DNA of 31,184 nt from JABMRP01 sp964444795 (lineage in GTDB: Bacteria; Planctomycetota; Planctomycetia; Pirellulales; Thermoguttaceae), in the NCBI GenBank assembly GCA_964444795.1, contig CAYUIQ010000082.1, positions 1 to 31,184 on the forward strand. The letters run 5' to 3'. The position numbers and the translations under genes are program-made. This document shows, piece after piece, positions 7,455-16,082 of this stretch (position 1 is the stretch's first letter; the number at the start of each line of letters is the position of its first letter). The notes under the pieces were generated by a model that was not told the DNA's origin, made no database searches, and saw only the letters and a list, made by a program, of their open reading frames with translations.

Positions 7455-8708
7455 ATGGAATCGCAAGAAAGCGGAATCCGGCGGCCCGTGCGCTGGCTGG
7501 AGTTGTGTCCCTGGCTGATTCTCTTCCGCACGTTTTCTCTGGCCCGGGCCGCGCGCAACGTGTTCCTGGGGGCCGTGGCCGTCATGCTCACGTACAGCGG
7601 GTGGTTCGTTCTCGGCTGGATGTTCTCGGGAACGGACGACGAGCGCCTTCAGGATCGGATCAAAGGGCCGATTCCCGTCCACTACGGGCATAAGACGGAC
7701 GACGGCCAGTGGGTTCGGGTTTGCCCCTGGACCAGCGCGACGGAGCCCGTTGCCGACTATCCGAGTCTTCCCGGGATTTCGTCCCCAACCGATGACCGAC
7801 CGTCGACGGTATCGACCATCTTGAAGCCCTGGTACGCCATTGGCCAACTCATCCATCCGGACATTTCGCGAACCGGTTTGGCTTATTTCCTGCTGTGCGG
7901 ATTATGGGCGGTGGCGGTCTGGGCGTTTTTCGCCGCGACGATGACTCGCCCGGCCGCGGTCTTCCTGGCTCGCAATGAATGGATCGGCTGGACCGCCACG
8001 ATCGGCCATGCGAGGAAGAAGTGGCGGGCCTATTTCACCGCGCCGATGGTCCCCTTGATCGGATTGCTTCTGCTGGCAATCTTCCCCTGTCTGCTACGCC
8101 TGCTCATGCTCCTTCCCTTGGACATTGGCGTGGTGATCGCCGCGGTCTTCTGGCCGTTTGCACTGATCTGCGGCTTCTTCGGGGCGATCCTGCTGCTCGG
8201 GTTGGTTTTCGGATGGCCCCTGATGTGGGCCACCATCGGCACCGAAGACACCGATAGCTTCGATGCCGTGAGCCGGTCCTATCACTACCTCTTCCAGCGA
8301 CCGCTGCAATACCTGTTCTACGTCCTGGTGGCCGTCGCGTTCGGCTGCCTGGGCTGGCTGCTGGTGTCGAATTTCGCCGCCGCCGTCATCGTCCTCACCT
8401 ACGGCGCCGCGGGCTGGGGAGGAACGCCCGAACCGGCCCTGAACGCAGGCGGCCAATTCGGTGCGGGACTCATCGGATTCTGGGTCGGCGGTGTCAAGCT
8501 CCTCGCCGTCGGATTCCTCTATTCCTACTTCTGGACCGCCGCCACGGCCATCTACATGCTGCTGCGCCACGAGGTGGATGCCACCGAGATGGACGAAGTC
8601 TTTCTCGACGACGAGGAATCGGTCCCCGACGATCTGGCACCGATCGGGACCGATGCCGCCGGAGCACCCGAAGTAGCCGGCGATCCGGCGAGCGGAGCTT
8701 CGGACTAA
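7455..8708 (+). CDS. Polytopic membrane protein of unknown function
   Basis: A 417-residue protein with no catalytic motif that I recognise. One membrane segment follows the N-terminus (ARNVFLGAVAVMLTYSGWFV). Next is a soluble stretch of roughly 75 residues (about 60-130), then about six further hydrophobic segments, including YFLLCGLWAVAVWAFFA, VPLIGLLLLAIFPCLLRLLM and FGAILLLGLVFGWPLMWATI. The C-terminus is acidic and likely cytoplasmic (DATEMDEVFLDDEESVPDD). GAGAGG precedes the ATG by about 7 bp. It has its own promoter and is followed by a hairpin, so it is probably monocistronic, although it lies next to the ABC module. Restriction to planctomycetes is my impression and was not tested. 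Confidence 0.85.
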   Translation: MESQESGIRRPVRWLELCPWLILFRTFSLARAARNVFLGAVAVMLTYSGWFVLGWMFSGTDDERLQDRIKGPIPVHYGHKTDDGQWVRVCPWTSATEPVADYPSLPGISSPTDDRPSTVSTILKPWYAIGQLIHPDISRTGLAYFLLCGLWAVAVWAFFAATMTRPAAVFLARNEWIGWTATIGHARKKWRAYFTAPMVPLIGLLLLAIFPCLLRLLMLLPLDIGVVIAAVFWPFALICGFFGAILLLGLVFGWPLMWATIGTEDTDSFDAVSRSYHYLFQRPLQYLFYVLVAVAFGCLGWLLVSNFAAAVIVLTYGAAGWGGTPEPALNAGGQFGAGLIGFWVGGVKLLAVGFLYSYFWTAATAIYMLLRHEVDATEMDEVFLDDEESVPDDLAPIGTDAAGAPEVAGDPASGASD

Positions 8709-8787
8709 CACGGCACCAGTTATCAATGACGAACGAATCCAGTCCTTCGAGGCCGTGAAAACCGTCCGGGCCACGCGGTCGGCTCTT

Positions 8788-8827
8788 GGGTGGCCCGCCG
8801 GCACCCCCCACTCCGGGTGGTCCACCC
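8788..8827. terminator. Imperfect hairpin between the membrane protein and the ABC module
   Basis: gggtggcccgccgg (8788-8801) and ccgggtggtccaccc (8813-8827) pair with a few mismatches around an 11-nt loop. It lies about 80 bp after the stop of the membrane protein and just before the promoter at 8840. A terminator or an intergenic palindrome are both possible. Confidence 0.45.
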
Positions 8828-8839
8828 TTAGCCGTTGTC

Positions 8840-8868
8840 TTGCAAGCCTCGAGGGAGTGTGGGATAAT
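8840..8868 (+). promoter_or_regulatory. Promoter of the ABC module, predicted leaderless start
   Basis: TTGCAA (8840-8845) and GATAAT (8863-8868) have ideal 17-bp spacing. The usual 6-7 nt from the -10 to the first base puts the transcript start at or within a base or two of the A of the ATG at 8875. No ribosome-binding site is present between them, which fits a leaderless mRNA. Confidence 0.5.
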
Positions 8869-8874
8869 CGCGCC

Positions 8875-9198
8875 ATGATTATTCCCCAGTTCTCCATTCG
8901 GTGGCTCCTCTTGGTGACAGCGGTCGTGGCGGCCGTTTCTACGTTCGTCGGGGTCGCCGTACGGGGAAGTCCCTGGGCGTGGGGAGTATCAATCGCCGTG
9001 GGTTCCTTGGTGGTGGTGATGGCAGTTCATGTGTTGCTTTTTGCCGTGATCGGCGTTTTTGCCCGCGACGTCGGCGTCGCCCAATTCGATCCGATCGTGC
9101 TTACGCCGGCGCCGGTGGAGATGGCCGAAGTTGGGATCGACGAGTTGGACCCGGCTCAGGACTCCAACTGGCAACCTCCCGACACGGCGGTACCATGA
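8875..9198 (+). CDS. Small membrane protein, first gene of the ABC module
   Basis: A 107-residue protein with two predicted membrane helices (RWLLLVTAVVAAVSTFVGVAV and about 44-66, VGSLVVVMAVHVLLFAVIGV) and a short acidic soluble tail with many prolines (DPIVLTPAPVEMAEVGIDELD). The FSIRWLLL start is a pattern I associate with short planctomycete membrane proteins. Function is unknown. The ATG at 8875 is chosen over an in-frame one at 8755 because the hydrophobic protein starts here and a promoter ends 6 bp upstream. Its TGA overlaps the ATG of the next gene in an ATGA, so translation is probably coupled. Confidence 0.75.
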   Translation: MIIPQFSIRWLLLVTAVVAAVSTFVGVAVRGSPWAWGVSIAVGSLVVVMAVHVLLFAVIGVFARDVGVAQFDPIVLTPAPVEMAEVGIDELDPAQDSNWQPPDTAVP

Positions 9199-11612
9199 CC
9201 CCTCGACCTACCGGCATTGCAACCGCTCCTTTCCAAGGTCACGGCCGGCTGTCGGCCCTGTTGCGGGCCGTCGTGTTGCTTGTCGTCTGGAGTGCCTGCT
9301 GCCTTGAGGCCCGGGCCGAGTCGGGGGTCGTGATGTCGCGGCCCGGCAAGGGAGTCGGGCTGAGGATGGACGCCGACACGCGGTGGGTCGACGGGCCCGG
9401 CTATCGGCCCGTGCATCTTGATTTCACGCCCACCGCCCCGGTGACGGCCGACCGCACGCTGACGATCGAACTGCTCTGCGGACGCGACTGGCGTGGCCGA
9501 AACGACGGCGTTCGCGTGGTTCGCGACATCGAGATACCGGCCGGCTCCAAAGGGGTTCACGTGACCGTGCCGGTGCCGCAACTGGTCGCCTGGCAGGAAC
9601 TGGCCGTGAATGTCCTGGAAGACGGGACCGTCCTGCGACCTTTGTCGCAATCGTGGACGCCGCTGAACAACCGGCCCGACGTTTTGGACGAAACGCTGCC
9701 CAGCATCATTTTCGTCGGCGACACGGCGCCCGATTCGGGAAGCCTGGCCGCCGTACTCCCCGACGATGTCTCGTATCGGGATTCCAGTATGGGGCTCGGC
9801 ATGCCGCCGGGCATGGCACCCGCGATGCCGCCGGGTATGGGCATGGCCCCCGTGCCGGGTCCGCCGACGGTAGGACCTTCGCCGCCGCGCACGCCGGTCC
9901 GCCCGCAATTGCCGACCATCTCGACGCAGCCACTCGGAAGGCTTCCCGCCCAGTGGATCGCTTACACTAGTGCCGACGTCGTTTGCCTGTCGATCGATCA
10001 ATTGGTCACGCTCGCCCGTCAGCGCAGCGCGGCGTTTCGGGCGATTCGTGCGTGGACGGCCGCCGGCGGGAACCTCTGGGTCTACGGCCTGGGGGACGAA
10101 TGGCGGCGTCTGCCGGAATTGGAAAAGCTGCTCGACATGCCGCCGGGATCCGTGGTTACCGGCGAAGCGACCCCCGAAGACGCTTCCACCACCGACCGCG
10201 CCACGTCGGGCGACTGGCATCGGCCCGGCAAGGCCGATTACACGCAAGCGCTGGAAAGGATGGTGCGTTTCGGCGGCCACGGCTTTGGGCAGTGGCCGGA
10301 AGAAACGGCGGACGATTGGGGGATGGGGGAGGTACCGGCCGATCCGTTCGTCACTCCGGACGGACCTCAGGCCATGGACGACCCCGAGGCACCGACCTTT
10401 GAAACCCCGGAAGAGGCGGCCATCTTCTACGTGCAGGACAACTCGGTTCGCCCCGAGCAGGCAATGTTTGCCACGCGCGACCTGCAAAGGGGACAGGTCG
10501 TGGCACTGGCACCGGAGGATCCGTTTGCCGAGGACAAGGAGCAATGGCGCTGGCTCCTGGGCGAGGTAGGCCCCGATCGCTGGTCGTGGCGCCAGCGTCA
10601 CGGGCTGTCGACGCAGGACGCCAACCCCGATTTCTGGAAATTCCTGATCCCCGGCGTGGGCCTGCCACCGGTCAACGGATTTCGCATCGTCATTACGCTC
10701 TTCGTGTTGGTGATCGGTCCGCTGAATTTCTATCTCCTGCGACGCCGCAAACGGCTCAATCTACTGGTTGTTACCGTCCCCTGTATCGCGGGGGCGATTA
10801 CTCTGTCGCTATTGCTGTATGCCGTATTGGCCGACGGATTGGGGACGCGCGTGCGGGTGCGGAGCTATACGGAAATCGATCAGCGCCACGGCACGGCAAC
10901 CTGCTGGAGCCGGTTGTCGTACTACGCGGGCATGGCGCCGCGGGGCGGCCTGGTGTTTCCGGATGACGTGGCCGTCTTGCCCATGGAGTTCGATCCCTGG
11001 GAAAGCGCCGACTCAAGGGGCCGGGCGCGCGAGGCATTTTGGGAAGACGAGCAGCAGCTTCGCAACGGGTGGATCGAGGCGCGCACGGCAACCCAATACA
11101 TGACGATTCGCAGCCGGCCCACCGACGCGCGCCTGGAATTCGTTGCGGCGGGCGACTCGCCCGGGACACTGAAAGTGGTCAACCGCCTGGGTGCGCCCGT
11201 CGAAATGCTTCTGGTACGCACGCCCGAGGGCGACTACCATGGCGGCACCGCACTGGACGACGGCGATACGGTGACGTTGAAACAAGTCGATCCGGCGACC
11301 GTGGCACGTCGTCTGCGCGCATCGATCGACGAGCACCGCCCCACGCTGCCTGACTCCCAGGCAAACTCGCCGGGCGACCCATTCGGGCCGAGGCGAGGCT
11401 ATCGGGGACGCAGGTGGTACGACCAAGGGATCGCCCCCGCGCAGCACACCGGTCGGTTGGAATCGGGGATCACGGCGGTCAACATGAGTTACGACCAACT
11501 GCTGGAGCCGGGGAGTTACATCGCCGTCGTCACGCACTCGCCGGAAGTCGTGCTCGGCACAAGAGGGGCAACCGAGGAAGAGAGTTTTCACGTCATACGC
11601 GGAAGGTGGTAG
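9195..11612 (+). CDS. Large exported membrane protein of the ABC module
   Basis: An 805-residue protein. A signal sequence ends near residue 42 (LLRAVVLLVVWSACCLEARA). A beta-rich N-terminal domain follows (about 45-170), then a Met/Pro/Gly-rich linker at about 199-245 (GMPPGMAPAMPPGMGM). After it is a segment with the flavour of a GATase-like or flavodoxin-like fold (WIAYTSADVVCLSIDQL to AWTAAGGNLWVYGLGDEW). Two helices at about 495-550 flank the short basic GPLNFYLLRRRKRLNLL, and a second extracytoplasmic beta domain ends the protein. This layout resembles the auxiliary proteins that accompany ABC-2 exporters. I know of no defined function. It overlaps the previous gene by 4 bp and precedes the ATPase gene by 7 bp. 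Confidence 0.83.
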   Translation: MTPRPTGIATAPFQGHGRLSALLRAVVLLVVWSACCLEARAESGVVMSRPGKGVGLRMDADTRWVDGPGYRPVHLDFTPTAPVTADRTLTIELLCGRDWRGRNDGVRVVRDIEIPAGSKGVHVTVPVPQLVAWQELAVNVLEDGTVLRPLSQSWTPLNNRPDVLDETLPSIIFVGDTAPDSGSLAAVLPDDVSYRDSSMGLGMPPGMAPAMPPGMGMAPVPGPPTVGPSPPRTPVRPQLPTISTQPLGRLPAQWIAYTSADVVCLSIDQLVTLARQRSAAFRAIRAWTAAGGNLWVYGLGDEWRRLPELEKLLDMPPGSVVTGEATPEDASTTDRATSGDWHRPGKADYTQALERMVRFGGHGFGQWPEETADDWGMGEVPADPFVTPDGPQAMDDPEAPTFETPEEAAIFYVQDNSVRPEQAMFATRDLQRGQVVALAPEDPFAEDKEQWRWLLGEVGPDRWSWRQRHGLSTQDANPDFWKFLIPGVGLPPVNGFRIVITLFVLVIGPLNFYLLRRRKRLNLLVVTVPCIAGAITLSLLLYAVLADGLGTRVRVRSYTEIDQRHGTATCWSRLSYYAGMAPRGGLVFPDDVAVLPMEFDPWESADSRGRAREAFWEDEQQLRNGWIEARTATQYMTIRSRPTDARLEFVAAGDSPGTLKVVNRLGAPVEMLLVRTPEGDYHGGTALDDGDTVTLKQVDPATVARRLRASIDEHRPTLPDSQANSPGDPFGPRRGYRGRRWYDQGIAPAQHTGRLESGITAVNMSYDQLLEPGSYIAVVTHSPEVVLGTRGATEEESFHVIRGRW

Positions 11613-11619
11613 CGAGCCG

Positions 11620-12570
11620 ATGCAAGAACGTCGTCCGATGATCCAACTTTGCCGCTTGCACCGGCACTTCGGCGCCACCCGCGCCGTCGACGACGTTTCG
11701 TTTGAGGTCTACCGGGGACAGGTGTTCGGTTACATCGGCCCCAACGGGGCGGGTAAGACGACCAGCATGAGGATCCTGGCCACCTTGGACTTACCCACCG
11801 CCGGCGACGCGTTTGTCGACGGCTTCTCGGTCGTTGACGATCCCGACCGCGTGCGGTTGCGCCTCGGATTCATGCCCGACTACTTCAGCGTTTACCCCAA
11901 TATCGAAGTCCGCGAGTATCTCGATTTCTACGCCCGCAGCTACCAACTCCGCGGAGCTCGGCGAACCGACGCGGTGCATCGCGTGATGGCGTTTACCGGC
12001 TTGGACGTGCTGGCCGACAAACCGATCGACGGGCTGTCCAAGGGAATGAAACAGCGGCTCTGCCTGGGACGGGCGCTGATTCACGATCCGCCGGTCATGA
12101 TCCTCGACGAACCGGCCGCCGGGCTCGATCCCCGGGCGCGCATCGAGTTGCGGGAGATGATTCGCACCCTGGCCGGCGAGGGAAAAGCGATCCTCGTCAG
12201 CTCGCACATTCTTACCGAGTTGGCCGAAATGTGCGATATCGTCGGCATCATCGAACAGGGCCGGCTCCTGGCCGTCGGTTCGGTCGACGAGATCCAACGA
12301 CGCTCTTCGGAACAAGTGGCCAACGCGGTACAGGTTCGCGTCATCGACGGCGCCGAGTCTCTGGGCCAGTGGCTCACCGGGCGCGACGGCATCGAGCAGC
12401 TTCGCACGGACGGCCAGTTGGCCAATTTCATTCACGGGGGGGATCTGGCAAGCGAGGCCGACCTTCTGAAGGAGATGATCGAGGCCGGATTTCGCGTCGT
12501 CGCCTTCGGCAGCCGGCGGCAGTCGCTGGAAGACGTTTTCATGCAAGTGACCGAGGGCCTGCTGCAATGA
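11620..12570 (+). CDS. ABC transporter ATP-binding protein (ABC-2 type)
   Basis: A 316-residue ATPase. Walker A is GPNGAGKT (40-47), the signature is LSKGMKQRL (from 139), Walker B is VMILDEP (159-165) and the switch histidine is H196 in SSHIL. The SKGM signature in place of SGGQ, and a C-terminal extension of about 90 residues ending in SLEDVFMQVTEGLLQ, are typical of ATPases that drive ABC-2 exporters. It should pair with the permease encoded directly after it; the substrate is unknown. The ATG at 11620 lies 7 bp after the previous stop; an in-frame ATG at 11638 is also possible, since neither has a strong ribosome-binding site. Confidence 0.95.
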   Translation: MQERRPMIQLCRLHRHFGATRAVDDVSFEVYRGQVFGYIGPNGAGKTTSMRILATLDLPTAGDAFVDGFSVVDDPDRVRLRLGFMPDYFSVYPNIEVREYLDFYARSYQLRGARRTDAVHRVMAFTGLDVLADKPIDGLSKGMKQRLCLGRALIHDPPVMILDEPAAGLDPRARIELREMIRTLAGEGKAILVSSHILTELAEMCDIVGIIEQGRLLAVGSVDEIQRRSSEQVANAVQVRVIDGAESLGQWLTGRDGIEQLRTDGQLANFIHGGDLASEADLLKEMIEAGFRVVAFGSRRQSLEDVFMQVTEGLLQ

Positions 12571-14240
12571 GCTCAAACGCCGACTCGCTGACACCGGCGG
12601 CAATCGCCGAGCCGGGCCGATCGCCGCGGAGCGACTGGTGGGCCGGCGTCGACCGGTTCGTCGACCGCTTCAGCGATCGGCTCAATCCGCTGCTGGTGAA
12701 GGAAACGCGGCAGGCACTGAAAAGCCGACAGTTTCTGATCACCTTCGCTCTGCTGTTGATCTTTGGATGGGGATGGTCGATCCTGGGGACCGCGATGATC
12801 GGCCCCGACGTCCATTACGCGGCGTCCGGCCCGGAGATGTTTCTCGGTTACTTCATGATCCTCTCCTTTCCCTTGCTGGTGATCGTTCCCTTCGGCGCGT
12901 TCCGTTCGCTGGCCGGCGAGAGAGAGGACCGCACGTTCGATCTGCTTTCGATTACCGCGTTGAATCCCCGCCAGATCATTCGCGGCAAACTGGGCAGCGC
13001 CGTGCTGCAGATGGTGATTTATCTGTCGGCCATTTCTCCCTGCCTGGCCTTCACCTACATGCTCGGCGGTATTTCGGCGCCCACGATCCTCTACATGCTC
13101 TGCCTGGTCGTCGCGGCGTCGCTGGGACTCTCGATGGCCGGGCTTCTGGTGGCCACGGTTCGGGAAGCCGGACAGTGGCGGGCCGTTCTGATGGTCATCG
13201 TCGTGACCCAACTGATCGGCGTGTTTTGGGCCGGATGCGCGCTGGCCGTGGAACTCACGACCTTCGGCCGAATCCCCTTCGCCGATGAAGAATTCTGGCA
13301 GGTCAACGGCGCCGTACTGACCGCCTACGGCAGCTACTTCCTGCTGCTCTACTACGCGGCCGCGGCCCAATTGAGCTTTTCCAGCGACAACCGCTCGACC
13401 CGGTTGCGGGTGATCATGCTGGCGCAGTTCGTGCTTTGGACCGGCTGGATGGCGTGGTTCTGGATCGGGCCGGAGCACGGCAATATTTGGGTCCTGATGA
13501 TGTTCGTTATCGGCGCTTCGATTCATTGGGCCGTCATGGGGGCGATGATGACCGGCGAACAGCCCGAACTGTCGCCACGGGTCAAACGGAGCCTGCCGCG
13601 GAGCTTGTTGAGCCGGTCGCTTTTCACCTGGTTCAATCCCGGGCCGGCCACCGGCTTCCTGTTTGCTACCGCCGGCCTGCTGAGTATGTGTGTCTTGCTC
13701 GAACTGGCCGTGGCCGTTCGTTACTCGTTCGGCCCGGTGAGCGACGGGCGTTGGTCTCAAGGGCGGGTCGATCAGTTGCATTGCGTGACGGTCCTGATGC
13801 CGGCTTACATCATCGCGTATTTGGGGGCTGGACTGGTCTTGATTCGGCTGCTACGGAAGTTTTATTCCGTGGGTATTTTGCTCGCCGTGTTGGTCCACGT
13901 CGTGCTGGTGATGGTCGGAACCCTCGGTCCCCTGGTCCTGCATCTGATGTCGCCCAGGTTGCGAAACACGGACTATACTCTCCTACAGGCGAGCAACCCG
14001 TTCTGGTCGATTACTCACGTGGCCGACCGTTCGGTGCCGCCCCCGGACTTCATCGCATTGACGGTGATCGTCTCCATTGCGGCCTTGGTCATGTTCGCGG
14101 TAAACGTGCCCAGCGTGGCCGAAGAATTGCGGCAAGTTCGCATCTCCAAGCCACGACGCGTGGCGGAAGACGACGCGGCACTGCGAGCCCAACGGCATCC
14201 CCCCCAACCACCCAAGCCCACCAGTCCCTGGGACCAATAG
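12567..14240 (+). CDS. ABC-2-type transporter permease
   Basis: A 557-residue membrane protein. A cytoplasmic N-terminus leads into NPLLVKETRQALKSRQF, a pattern typical of this permease type just before the first helix (FLITFALLLIFGWGWSILG). FGAFRSLAGEREDRTFDLLS matches the conserved coupling segment of ABC-2 permeases. About ten or more hydrophobic segments follow, and the C-terminus is basic and proline-rich (RAQRHPPQPPKPTSPWDQ). Its ATG overlaps the ATPase stop in an ATGA at 12567-12570, so the two are translationally coupled. It is the last gene of the module; the SDR gene follows after 67 bp. Confidence 0.9.
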   Translation: MSSNADSLTPAAIAEPGRSPRSDWWAGVDRFVDRFSDRLNPLLVKETRQALKSRQFLITFALLLIFGWGWSILGTAMIGPDVHYAASGPEMFLGYFMILSFPLLVIVPFGAFRSLAGEREDRTFDLLSITALNPRQIIRGKLGSAVLQMVIYLSAISPCLAFTYMLGGISAPTILYMLCLVVAASLGLSMAGLLVATVREAGQWRAVLMVIVVTQLIGVFWAGCALAVELTTFGRIPFADEEFWQVNGAVLTAYGSYFLLLYYAAAAQLSFSSDNRSTRLRVIMLAQFVLWTGWMAWFWIGPEHGNIWVLMMFVIGASIHWAVMGAMMTGEQPELSPRVKRSLPRSLLSRSLFTWFNPGPATGFLFATAGLLSMCVLLELAVAVRYSFGPVSDGRWSQGRVDQLHCVTVLMPAYIIAYLGAGLVLIRLLRKFYSVGILLAVLVHVVLVMVGTLGPLVLHLMSPRLRNTDYTLLQASNPFWSITHVADRSVPPPDFIALTVIVSIAALVMFAVNVPSVAEELRQVRISKPRRVAEDDAALRAQRHPPQPPKPTSPWDQ

Positions 14241-14307
14241 TGCGCCTGGCCACCGTTTTTCCCGCATTCTTTGGCTCCGCCTCCACCCGCAGCGGAAGGT
14301 TTCTCTC

Positions 14308-15213
14308 GTGAATTCCCTCGACGAATCGCCGCAGCCGTCCGGCCAACATAACGACGACAGCGTATCGGCGCCACGCGTGCTGGTCACTGGTGCATCGACG
14401 GGCATCGGGGCCGCCTGCGCCCTGGACCTGGATCGCCGCGGGTGGCACGTGTTGGCCGGAGTGCGCACCGCCGAAGCCGCCGAACGACTCCAACGGCAAG
14501 CCTCCGCGGCGCTCGTGCCGGTCGTGCTCGACGTGACCGATGCCGAGTCGATCCGCGCCGCCGCGGAAATCGCCGCCCAACATGCCGCCGGAGCAGGACT
14601 CGCGGGACTGGTCAACAATGCGGGCATCGCCGTTTCCGGGCCGTTGGAGTTTCTGCCCGTCGACGACCTCCGCCGTCAGTTCGAGGTGAACGTCGTGGGT
14701 CAACTGGCGGTCACCCAGGCCGTGCTGCCGTTGCTGCGCGTCGCCGCCGGACGGATCGTCAACGTCGGATCGGTCAACGGCCGCGTGGCGCCGCCCTACA
14801 TGGGCCCCTACGCCATGTCGAAACACGCCCTGGAAGCGATGACCGATTCGCTTCGTATCGAGTTGCGGCAATGGGGAATTCACGTCTCGATCATCCAGCC
14901 GGCCAGCGTCGACACACCGATCTGGAACAAGGCCACCGCCGACGCCGACGACCTCTCCAAACGCGTGCCGGAGGAAACCCACACGCTCTATGGAGAAGAC
15001 ATCCAGGCGATGCGCCAAGCGATCGGACGGTACGCCCGCGCCGCCATGCCCGTCGAGCGCGTCACCCGCGCCGTCCGGCATGCGCTCTCCGCCCGGCGCC
15101 CGAAGACCCGCTATCCGGTCGGCGTGCAAACCGCCATCGCCCTCTTCTTCCTCAATCACATACCCGACCGGCTGCGCGACTGGTTCGTCAAACGGGAGTT
15201 GGGGCTGAAATAG
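14308..15213 (+). CDS. Short-chain dehydrogenase/reductase (SDR)
   Basis: A 301-residue classical SDR. The nucleotide motif TGASTGIG is at 27-34, NNAG at 103-106, and the catalytic residues are Ser155 (VNVGSVNG), Tyr168 and Lys172 (YAMSK). The basic residues after the second strand (GVRTAEAAER, from 51) would fit NADP(H). The C-terminal TRYPVGVQTAIALFF segment resembles membrane-associated SDRs such as the retinol- or 17-beta-dehydrogenase-like group. The substrate is unknown. The start is GTG at 14308 with GGAAGG about 9 bp upstream. It lies 67 bp after the permease gene and may be read from the same message or its own. Confidence 0.92.
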   Translation: MNSLDESPQPSGQHNDDSVSAPRVLVTGASTGIGAACALDLDRRGWHVLAGVRTAEAAERLQRQASAALVPVVLDVTDAESIRAAAEIAAQHAAGAGLAGLVNNAGIAVSGPLEFLPVDDLRRQFEVNVVGQLAVTQAVLPLLRVAAGRIVNVGSVNGRVAPPYMGPYAMSKHALEAMTDSLRIELRQWGIHVSIIQPASVDTPIWNKATADADDLSKRVPEETHTLYGEDIQAMRQAIGRYARAAMPVERVTRAVRHALSARRPKTRYPVGVQTAIALFFLNHIPDRLRDWFVKRELGLK

Positions 15214-15355
15214 AGGGGTCGGCAGGAGGCCGGCATGCACTGCGTGGGGGGAACCCGACGGGAATTTGGCGATCCATTGCGAACCGTCTTTCCGGCCGTT
15301 TCGTAGTTGCAGGTAGGCCCCTGCCGGCTTGCTGATTTCTTTCACGGAGCCCCTC

Positions 15356-15667
15356 GTGTCGAAATACCCAAGTGACCTCACCGACGTCCAATGGGAAGTT
15401 GTCCGTAAGTGGATTCCTCCCAGTCGACCGGTCGGCGTGGCCAGGCAGGTTTCGATTCGCGCCGTCGTCAATGCGGTCCGATACCGGCGGCGAAGTGGTT
15501 GCTCCTGGCGTCTTCTGCCGCACGATTTTCCCCACTGGCGAACCGTGTACGGTTATCATCGCCAGTGGCAGGCCGACGGAACCTGGCGCAGGATCGAAAA
15601 GATCCAGCGAGCGCTTCGATCGCATGTGTCCGTCGACACGCCGGCAGACGTTTCTCAGCAGCCGTAA
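15356..15667 (+). pseudogene. Truncated IS5-type transposase remnant
   Basis: The frame from GTG 15356 gives SKYPSDLTDVQWEVVRKWIP, then VVNAVRYRRRSGCSWRLLPHDFPHW and RTVYGYHRQWQADGTWRRIEK. This is the DUF4096-type N-terminal domain of IS4/IS5-family transposases. It stops at 15667 after about 100 residues, shortly after the N-terminal domain, whereas intact proteins are over 250 residues; the DDE catalytic domain is not seen in any frame downstream. GGAG lies before the GTG. I could not define terminal inverted repeats or a target duplication. It is a dead fragment of an old insertion. Confidence 0.85.
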
Positions 15668-16082
15668 GAGGCTTACTCTTCGACGCAATAGCGATATTTC
15701 CCAAACACGGGAAAATTCTCGGAAAAAATCTCCGCCGCCCTTGGTCGCGAGTGCCGTCAGCGCAGCGGAGGCTTCCGCACCGTCGCTATGCGTCTGAGTC
15801 TAAACGATTTGCGCCGATCGGCCATTTGGAATCATCCAGAAAAACGGCAAGACGATCGGAGTCGGCAAGCGCGTCACGATGGGCTGCAGTCTTCGGGTCC
15901 GCCGCTCGTCCATCATGCCGACGCCCCTTGAGTTTCGGTCTTCTTTGCCAGTGATAGCATTTCCCAAACAAGAAACGGCCTCGACGATCCTCGATGGTTG
16001 ACGGCCCGTAGAGAGGACGTAGAACGGAATGTGGGGGCAAGAGCCTTGGTTTGCCCTGTTCGATAACATGGAGGAAAATGCG
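15668..16082. other. Gene-poor stretch before the dockerin gene
   Basis: No convincing gene on either strand. A small perfect hairpin (tttccc-aaacac-gggaaa, 15697-15714) follows the transposase remnant. The 12-mer atttcccaaaca occurs at 15696-15707 and again at 15959-15970, about 260 bp apart. The stretch must hold the leader and promoter of the 16083 gene, but I see no clear consensus promoter. It may include decayed insertion-sequence DNA. Confidence 0.5.

Noticed and set aside
6249..7856. Minus-strand open frame of 535 codons across the DUF1080, yacG and membrane-protein genes.
   Set aside because: It spans three well-supported plus-strand genes and has no family signature.
15356..16082. 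A complete insertion sequence around the IS5-type transposase.
   Set aside because: Only the N-terminal domain is present and I found no terminal inverted repeats or catalytic domain.
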